Assembly: GCA_031267995.1 (NCBI GenBank)
Contig: JAIRXZ010000163.1
Location: 1-11,461, forward strand
Origin: Odoribacteraceae bacterium
GTDB taxonomy: Bacteria; Bacteroidota; Bacteroidia; Bacteroidales; Marinifilaceae
Direction: 5' to 3'
Length of the DNA: 11,461 nt
How positions within the stretch are numbered: position 1 is the stretch's first letter; each line of letters starts with the position of its first letter. This document shows, one piece after another, positions 7,074 to 11,461 of the stretch. The position numbers were made by a program, and so were the translations under genes. A model generated the notes under the pieces. That model did not search any database. It was not told where the DNA came from and saw nothing but the letters and a program-made list of their open reading frames with translations.

Positions 7074-10000
7074 ATGAAAAAATTTTGGCAAATACTCGTT
7101 TGCATACCGTTCCTGGCAACGGCATGCGTGCACGACATCACCCCGGAGACGACGAGCGAAGAATCCGCCGCGCAACTCCGCGTCAAATTCGTCATGCAAG
7201 TTCCCGGTCAACCCACGGTGCAATCCCGATCCATGGACGCCACCGCGGAAACCACCATCACCCGCGTGGACGTGCTCGCCTTCAAGGTCACCGACACGGA
7301 CGAAGTCTACGACTACCTCGCCTCCGCCACCGACATCACGGTAGGCGACGGGACGAGACAATTCTCCGTGCGCCTCCTCAAAAGCGACGACAGCTACCGC
7401 TTCATCATCCTCGCCAACCTCCCCGACAGCGAGCAGCAACGCCTCCAACACCTGACCGGGAAAACAAAAGACGAAATCCTCCCCACCATCCTCTACCCCC
7501 ACCCCGGCAAATGGACGGCCGACGGCGCCACCGCCGGGCAATTCACCCCCCTACCCATGTGGGCGGAGACGGGCATCACGCGCGTCGACGACAACCTCGC
7601 CTCGGCGGGCATCTCCGGCGTATCGCTCACGCGGGCGCTGGCCAAATTCGACGTGCAATTAACCACCGACCAGGCGCGCGACGCCTTCACCCTGGAAAAA
7701 ATATACCTCTACAACAGGGCATCCCGCGGCCGGATCATCCCCGCGAAAGAGCGCTGGTACGCCACCCCCCCCAAGCCCTCCATCCCGGAAAACAACGACC
7801 CCTCCAACCCACTCGTCATCCGCGAGCCCCTCCTCTACAACGTGCCGACATCCCAGGCCACCGCCTTCACGAGGGCGATATACACCTTTGAAACCGCCGC
7901 CCCCGCCGCGGAAGCCACCCTCGACGCCACATGCATCGTCGTGGGAGGCGCCTACAACGGATCGGAAACATCATACTACCGCCTCGACATCAAAGACGCC
8001 CAGGGCAACTTCCGCGACATCCTCCGCAACCACGCCTACGGCTTCAACATCACCAAAGTCAGCGGCAAGGGCTACCCCACGCCGGAGCAAGCCTTCCGCT
8101 CCGCCCCCGTCAACATCCAGGCCGAAGTCGTCGAATGGAACGAGGGAAACATCCCCAACGTCATCTTCGACGGCCAAAACATCCTCGGCGTCAGCAAACC
8201 CACCTTTGAATTTTACCGCGACGCCCAGGAAGAAAACGAGGAAATCAACCGCCTCGTCGTCTTCACCGACTACCAAACCAGCGAACCCGCCGAATCCGGC
8301 TGGAAAATAACCCCCATCACCTACACCGGCGCCTCCACCGACTGGCTCACCCTCTCCCGCGCCAGCGGGACGGCACACGTCGAAACCACCCTCTACCTCT
8401 ACCTCCTGAAAAACGAAACCGGCGCCCCCCGCGTCGCCACCTTCCAAATCACCGCCGGCCGCCTCAAATACCAGGTCAAGGTAGAACAATCGGAACGCCC
8501 CGCCATCCTCATCTCCATCTCCGACGAGGACAACAACCCCGTCGAGCAGATGACATTCACCGCCTTCACCGCGGAAAAACCCGCCCCCAGGAGCTTCACC
8601 GTCCGCTGGAAACCCAAGGAAGACCCCCTCACCGTCCTCGTCACCAACATCGGCGACGGCATGACCACGGGAAAAGGACAACCCACCGCCGGCCAGCTCA
8701 CCGCCGACGGATCGAAAACATTCACCGTCGCCCCTGACGCCGTCACCCCCTCCGCCTCCGCCCCCTTCGTCGAGAGAACCACCCTCTACACCTTCTCCCT
8801 CAACACCGGCGGGCAGAAAATCGTCAAAAACATCATCCTCCAGCAAATCAACCACGCCGTCGTCACCGACCTTCCCGGCCGCCTCTTCCTCATGAACGGC
8901 GCCAAGCAAACCTTCAACCTGAAGGCCAACTTCCCCTGGAAAATCGAACTCGTCGACGACAACTCCAGCCTCCTCTCCGAGGAATTTCTCACCCAGTACG
9001 GCGGCAACAACACCGCCACCGGCGACCAGGTACAATTCCGCCTCAGGGACTTCCTCTCCTCCTACAACCCCTCCAACCCCCTGCAAGGCTCCATCACCCT
9101 GCGCCTCTCGCGGAAAAACGAGAAAAACGAATACCAGCCCGTGGCCACCTACGAACTCCCCTGCATCGCCGCCATCACCCGCGGCAACGCCAACAGCTAC
9201 ATGGTCGCCCCGACCGACTTCCCCATCCTCGTCCCCCTCGCCCAGGTCAAGCGCGCCATGACGGGAAGCATCGCCCTGCCCGCGAACTGGCTCGCCGAAG
9301 ACATCAGCAAGTTAACCGTGAAAATCCTCTGGCAGGACACGGACGGCAACTTCAACACCGAAAACTCCGTCGTGCGCGCCGTCCAGCTCGCTGGCACCAC
9401 CCTCTCGAACGCCTACATCATCGTCGTCCCCGGTAAAAAAACGGGCAACGCCGGCATCGGCCTCTTCGACGGCGCCACCATCAAGTGGAGCTGGCACATC
9501 TGGAACACCACCTACACGCCCGGCGACGGCACCACCGCCCACCCGATACCCAACCCCGCCTCCAACAGCAAAACCAGCGTACAGGGAGGCCACGTCTACC
9601 GCTTCCTCGGCAAAGGAGGCAGCCCCGCCGCCGACTTCGTGTGGATGGATCGCAACATCGGCTCCCTCTCCGCCGGTGCGGACGTCAACGCCGTCATGTA
9701 CCAGTGGGGGAGGAAAGACCCCTTCCCAGGCCCCTCCGATCCGGGAAAAGTGGGCACCCCGCGAACCTGGTACTACAACACGACAGCCGCCTACGCCAGC
9801 CAGCCGGTCATGGCAACCATGGAAACGGCCACGCGCACCCCGCTCACCCGTTACCAGGGCACCGGCAAAGAGGATCAAGCCGCCAAACTCCAAAACTGGT
9901 TGACGGGAACCACGAAGGACGCCGAACCCCTCTGGGGCAGGACAACGGGCAATACCGTGGTCACGGATAAGTATGTCGACCAAACCACGGGAAAGAGCGT

Positions 10001-10298
10001 CTTCGATCCATGCCCCGAAGGCTGGAGAGTACCGGACGGGACTAGTACTAAATCCCCGTGGCCGGGCGACGTGAACACGACAATAACGGGAAACTACCCG
10101 CTGGCGGGATCCATGCTCTCCAATTCGAGCACCTACACCCTGGAGGCAGGGAGATACTGGACGGCCACCCCCGTCGATAGCCCGACCTTCCCGCACAACA
10201 GCTTCGCCGGGCAATGGTCATCGGCCGGCACGACGCAAGCAACGACAAGCGTGGCTCGTGCAACCCTATCATCCGTCCGCTGCATCAGGGAAAAATAA
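7074..10298 (+). CDS. Surface lipoprotein: fimbrillin-like, BACON-like and FISUMP-type domains
   Basis: The 1074-residue product begins MKKFWQILVCIPFLATAC, a lipoprotein signal with C18 the lipidation site. Residues about 33-373 resemble the FimA/Mfa1 fimbrillin superfamily: PMWAE near 161, LTRALAKFDVQL near 185-196, and RNHAYGFNITKVSGKGY near 318. Residues about 377-475 look like a BACON domain (WLTLSRASG near 424, ending VEQSE). Two further beta-sandwich segments follow to about 700. NANSYMV (about 705-712) and IKWSWHIWNTTY (about 803) mark a module common in Bacteroidales surface proteins. Residues about 855-1074 match the FISUMP (Fib_succ_major) pattern: VWMDRNIGSL, MYQWGRKDPFPG, FDPCPEGWRVPDG, YWTATP and a final VRCIREK. 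A pilus tip or adhesin role is inferred. The frame is open back to 6861, but the signal peptide fixes the start at 7074. Codons are strongly C-ending. Confidence 0.85.
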   Translation: MKKFWQILVCIPFLATACVHDITPETTSEESAAQLRVKFVMQVPGQPTVQSRSMDATAETTITRVDVLAFKVTDTDEVYDYLASATDITVGDGTRQFSVRLLKSDDSYRFIILANLPDSEQQRLQHLTGKTKDEILPTILYPHPGKWTADGATAGQFTPLPMWAETGITRVDDNLASAGISGVSLTRALAKFDVQLTTDQARDAFTLEKIYLYNRASRGRIIPAKERWYATPPKPSIPENNDPSNPLVIREPLLYNVPTSQATAFTRAIYTFETAAPAAEATLDATCIVVGGAYNGSETSYYRLDIKDAQGNFRDILRNHAYGFNITKVSGKGYPTPEQAFRSAPVNIQAEVVEWNEGNIPNVIFDGQNILGVSKPTFEFYRDAQEENEEINRLVVFTDYQTSEPAESGWKITPITYTGASTDWLTLSRASGTAHVETTLYLYLLKNETGAPRVATFQITAGRLKYQVKVEQSERPAILISISDEDNNPVEQMTFTAFTAEKPAPRSFTVRWKPKEDPLTVLVTNIGDGMTTGKGQPTAGQLTADGSKTFTVAPDAVTPSASAPFVERTTLYTFSLNTGGQKIVKNIILQQINHAVVTDLPGRLFLMNGAKQTFNLKANFPWKIELVDDNSSLLSEEFLTQYGGNNTATGDQVQFRLRDFLSSYNPSNPLQGSITLRLSRKNEKNEYQPVATYELPCIAAITRGNANSYMVAPTDFPILVPLAQVKRAMTGSIALPANWLAEDISKLTVKILWQDTDGNFNTENSVVRAVQLAGTTLSNAYIIVVPGKKTGNAGIGLFDGATIKWSWHIWNTTYTPGDGTTAHPIPNPASNSKTSVQGGHVYRFLGKGGSPAADFVWMDRNIGSLSAGADVNAVMYQWGRKDPFPGPSDPGKVGTPRTWYYNTTAAYASQPVMATMETATRTPLTRYQGTGKEDQAAKLQNWLTGTTKDAEPLWGRTTGNTVVTDKYVDQTTGKSVFDPCPEGWRVPDGTSTKSPWPGDVNTTITGNYPLAGSMLSNSSTYTLEAGRYWTATPVDSPTFPHNSFAGQWSSAGTTQATTSVARATLSSVRCIREK

Positions 10299-10360
10299 AC
10301 ACCCGTCGCCGCGAGCATCGAACCAACATAAGCGCCGGGCGCCGCCCGCCGGTCACCATC

Positions 10361-10676
10361 ATCCGCCTGTCACCATCCGGATGCCCGCGAGCCGACGGCG
10401 TGAATAAAGCCCCGGCAGCGAAAAGATAAACTTTCAAGCACCCGCCTGTAACCATCCGGGTGCCCGCGAACTGGCGGCTTGAATAAAGCCCCGGCAGCAA
10501 CAAGATAAACTTTCATGCATCCGCCTGTAACCATCCGGATGCCCGCGAACCGGCGGCTTGAATAAAGCTCCGGCCGCGACAAAATAAACTTTCAAGCACC
10601 CGCCTGTAACCATCCGGGTGCCCGCGAACCGGCGGCTTGAATAAAGCCCCGGCTGCGACAAGATAAACTTTCATGT
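10361..10676 (+). repeat. Four 79-bp tandem repeats with covarying hairpins
   Basis: Four contiguous units start at 10361, 10440, 10519 and 10598, each 79 bp. A degenerate partial copy (CGCCGGTCACCATC, 10347-10360) precedes them. Each unit starts with a hairpin with a 12-base loop. The stem is ATCCG/CGGAT in units 1 and 3 and ACCCG/CGGGT in units 2 and 4, so T-to-C on one arm is matched by A-to-G on the other. In units 2-4 the stem extends to 7 bp (GCAnCCG type). A second, G+C-rich hairpin (CCGG, bulged C, GGCTT, loop GAATA, AAGCC, CCGG) is kept in units 2-4 with only G-T wobbles. The period is not divisible by 3, so no protein repeat is conserved. The array lies between the stop at 10298 and the terminator at 10696. 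Confidence 0.95.
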
Positions 10677-10695
10677 GCAGTGTTCATTTGTTTGA

Positions 10696-10728
10696 GGAGG
10701 TCGTCGTGAGATGACCTCCATTTTTTTT
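10696..10728 (+). terminator. Intrinsic terminator after the 79-bp repeats
   Basis: The stem GGAGGTCGTC/GATGACCTCC is 10 bp with one G-T wobble, the loop is GTGA, and one A then eight T follow (10721-10728). It is the first strong terminator after the lipoprotein stop at 10298, almost 400 bases downstream. The 79-bp array is therefore probably part of that transcript's 3' end or of a separate RNA ending here. Confidence 0.92.
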
Positions 10729-10848
10729 ACCCTCTCGACGGGAAATCTCCCCGCGTGCCGCGGCAGACTTTCCTCTCGACGGAAAACCTTCCCGAACGCT
10801 TCGGCGAACTTTCCCATCGTTGGGACACCTTCCCGCGCAACGCGGGAG
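10726..10848 (+). repeat. Three degenerate 41-bp tandem repeats, each with a hairpin
   Basis: Units begin at about 10726, 10767 and 10808. The first halves align as CCTCTCGACGG, CCTCTCGACGG and CCCATCGTTGG. The second halves each form a perfect hairpin with a 3-base loop at exactly 41-base spacing: CCGCG-TGC-CGCGG (10751-10763), CCGAA-CGC-TTCGG (10792-10804) and CCGCG-CAA-CGCGG (10833-10845). In the second unit both arms changed together. The next hairpin downstream starts at 10874, again 41 bases on, inside the composite repeat, so a fourth very degenerate unit is possible. Confidence 0.75.
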
Positions 10849-11034
10849 AAAAAACACAGCCAGAGTTTTCTTGCCGCGCGCGGCAGGTAAGCTCCCGCTG
10901 GCGCGGGCTTGTAGCCCGTGCCACCACCCGAAAGACTATCCTTTCATTGGCACGGCCTGCAAGTCCGCGCCAGCACCGGGGTCATGATTGTTGGCTTTTG
11001 TTGTTTGGGCTTCGACAGGCTCAGCCACCGCGGT
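10829..11034 (+). repeat. Composite palindromic repeat, copy B (paired palindrome form)
   Basis: This is the inverted counterpart of the repeat at 44-184. Modules in order: GAGAAAAAACA, CAGAGTTTTCTTGCCGCGC, the perfect 14-bp palindrome TGCCGCGCGCGGCA (10872-10885), the 27-base palindromic module (10897-10923), an additional inverted copy of that module (10948-10974), GGTCATGATTG (10982-10991 region), and the TTCGACAGGCTCAGCC module (11007-11032). It overlaps the last 41-bp unit. Its first 27-base module and its 26-base module are identical to those of copy A. Confidence 0.8.
10897..10974. repeat. Inverted pair of 27-base palindromic modules
   Basis: Two 27-base arms (10897-10923 and 10948-10974) are reverse complements with 3 mismatches, separated by 24 bases, so the whole can fold into one long hairpin. 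Each arm is also a near-palindrome: the first holds GCGCGGGCT-TGT-AGCCCGTGC. This doublet layout resembles REPIN-type elements; no associated transposase gene is visible in the window. Confidence 0.8.
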
Positions 11035-11051
11035 AACCCCGGCGGCTGAGC
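11019..11051. repeat. Hairpin of the TTCGACAGG module
   Basis: GCTCAGCC (11019-11026) and GGCTGAGC (11044-11051) form an 8-bp perfect stem. The inner bases CCGCGG and CCCCGG can add further pairs. No T-tract follows, so it is not an intrinsic terminator. The corresponding second arm is missing in copy A, where the microsatellite at 1-43 stands instead. Confidence 0.7.
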
Positions 11052-11092
11052 TTGCTCTCTTTCAAGGGTGATTGTTGTCGACTAAAGCGATG

Positions 11093-11123
11093 CCCCCGAT
11101 TTTTTTAAGCCTAATACCGGGGG
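11093..11123. repeat. Short inverted repeat upstream of the last gene
   Basis: CCCCCG (11093-11098) and CGGGGG (11118-11123) can pair across a 19-base A/T-rich loop. It sits just ahead of the candidate promoter at 11140. It could be an operator or a weak transcription barrier; nothing in the sequence decides. Confidence 0.35.
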
Positions 11124-11139
11124 AAGTGATTTTTATCTG

Positions 11140-11147
11140 TACATTTG
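11140..11147 (+). promoter_or_regulatory. Candidate -7 box for the partial lipoprotein gene
   Basis: TACATTTG is an exact match to the Bacteroidota -7 consensus TAnnTTTG. No clear TTTG lies at the -33 distance. The start codon is 18 bases beyond the box, which would leave a very short leader. Confidence 0.55.
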
Positions 11148-11165
11148 CTTCCGAGAGTTTTAACT

Positions 11166-11461
11166 ATGAAACGGTTTCTGAAAAAATTGATTTTGTCGAT
11201 ACTGACCCTGTTCTACCTGGGACACGGGATCAGCGCTTGTCATTACGCGGCGCCTCGCCTGGTGATGGAAAGGGAAACAAGTGACGGCGAACGGGCTTAC
11301 CGGGAATTGGTGGGCATGTCCGGCGAAATGGTGATGGGAACCGAAATGCAGGTGGGGGTTCACGTGGAGCCGGCTTTTCGTCAGCCGCTAAAGGATTCGC
11401 GGTTGTGGCTGGAACAGGAACACGGGCGGACGCTGATTCCGCGTTACCATTATATAAGGTC
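11166..11461 (+). CDS. N-terminal part of an unidentified lipoprotein
   Basis: An open frame of 98 codons runs from this ATG off the window end without a stop. The product starts MKRFLKKLILSILTLFYLG: a lysine/arginine-rich start, a hydrophobic stretch, then ISAC with C25 a good lipobox cysteine, so export and lipidation are likely. The mature part seen so far is charged and soluble (for example MERETSDGERAYRELVGMSG, and HVEPAFRQPL further on). I do not recognise the family. It has its own consensus -7 box at 11140-11147 and is separated from the large surface lipoprotein by a terminator and repeats, so it is probably a separate transcription unit. The alternative is a chance open frame, but the signal peptide and promoter make that unlikely. 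Confidence 0.65.
   Translation, partial: MKRFLKKLILSILTLFYLGHGISACHYAAPRLVMERETSDGERAYRELVGMSGEMVMGTEMQVGVHVEPAFRQPLKDSRLWLEQEHGRTLIPRYHYIR

Noticed and set aside
6854..7891. Plus-strand open frame of 345 codons overlapping the surface lipoprotein
   Set aside because: The translation is Arg/His/Pro-rich, an out-of-frame reading of the C-rich real gene.
7971..9086. Minus-strand open frame of 371 codons
   Set aside because: It is the mirror of the C-ending codons in the lipoprotein gene; the translation is Gly/Val/Asp-rich with no signal or motif.
9312..10214. Minus-strand open frame of 300 codons
   Set aside because: It is antisense to the FISUMP region, whose motifs are clear on the plus strand.
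10285..10661. Minus-strand open frames with similar peptides (YSSRRFAGTRMVTGG) across the 79-bp repeats
   Set aside because: The repetition is only the DNA repeat read in shifting frames; 79 is not a multiple of 3, and there is no start signal or promoter.
10361..10676. Possible CRISPR array
   Set aside because: The units are contiguous and alike over their full 79 bases, with no unique spacers, and no cas genes are present.
44..11034. Composite transposon bounded by inverted repeats
   Set aside because: No transposase or integrase is present, the repeats differ in internal structure, no target duplication is visible, and the enclosed segment carries the core nqr operon.

Overview
The window looks like a GC-rich member of the Bacteroidota, most likely Bacteroidales. 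The evidence is a complete nqrABCDEF operon, a large surface lipoprotein combining a fimbrillin-like domain, BACON-like beta-sandwiches and a FISUMP-type C-terminal domain, gene starts without Shine-Dalgarno sites but with A-rich leaders, and -7 boxes close to the Bacteroidota consensus TAnnTTTG. No genus can be assigned from what is visible.

Layout. Positions 1-256 hold a trinucleotide microsatellite (1-43) and a composite palindromic repeat (44-184). Positions 257-5972, minus strand, are the six-gene operon for the Na+-translocating NADH:quinone oxidoreductase, read A to F with short gaps or a 4-base overlap; all six subunits keep their cofactor motifs. Positions 5973-6188 are a divergent promoter region. 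Positions 6189-6602, plus strand, encode a small META/HslJ-type exported protein closed by a strong intrinsic terminator (6651-6678). Positions 6679-7073 are a long, palindrome-rich leader. Positions 7074-10298 encode the 1074-residue cell-surface lipoprotein. Positions 10299-11165 carry no gene but are packed with structure: four 79-bp tandem repeats, an intrinsic terminator, three 41-bp degenerate repeats, and a second composite palindromic repeat in inverted orientation to the one at 44-184. A partial gene for an unidentified lipoprotein starts at 11166 and leaves the window.

How the parts work together. The NQR operon is core energy metabolism: NADH oxidation by NqrF drives electrons through flavins and iron centres to quinone while Na+ is exported. 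The flanking genes are accessory envelope functions with their own promoters and terminators, with no visible functional link to NQR.

The most unusual signal is in 10299-11051. The 79-bp units (10361-10676) alternate between two stem sequences, ATCCG/CGGAT and ACCCG/CGGGT, so that each change on one arm is matched on the other. The period is not a multiple of three, which argues against coding. The 41-bp units show the same behaviour (CCGCG/CGCGG, CCGAA/TTCGG, CCGCG/CGCGG). Such compensatory change suggests selection for hairpins, in a structured transcript upstream of the terminator or in palindromic DNA elements. Their function is unknown.
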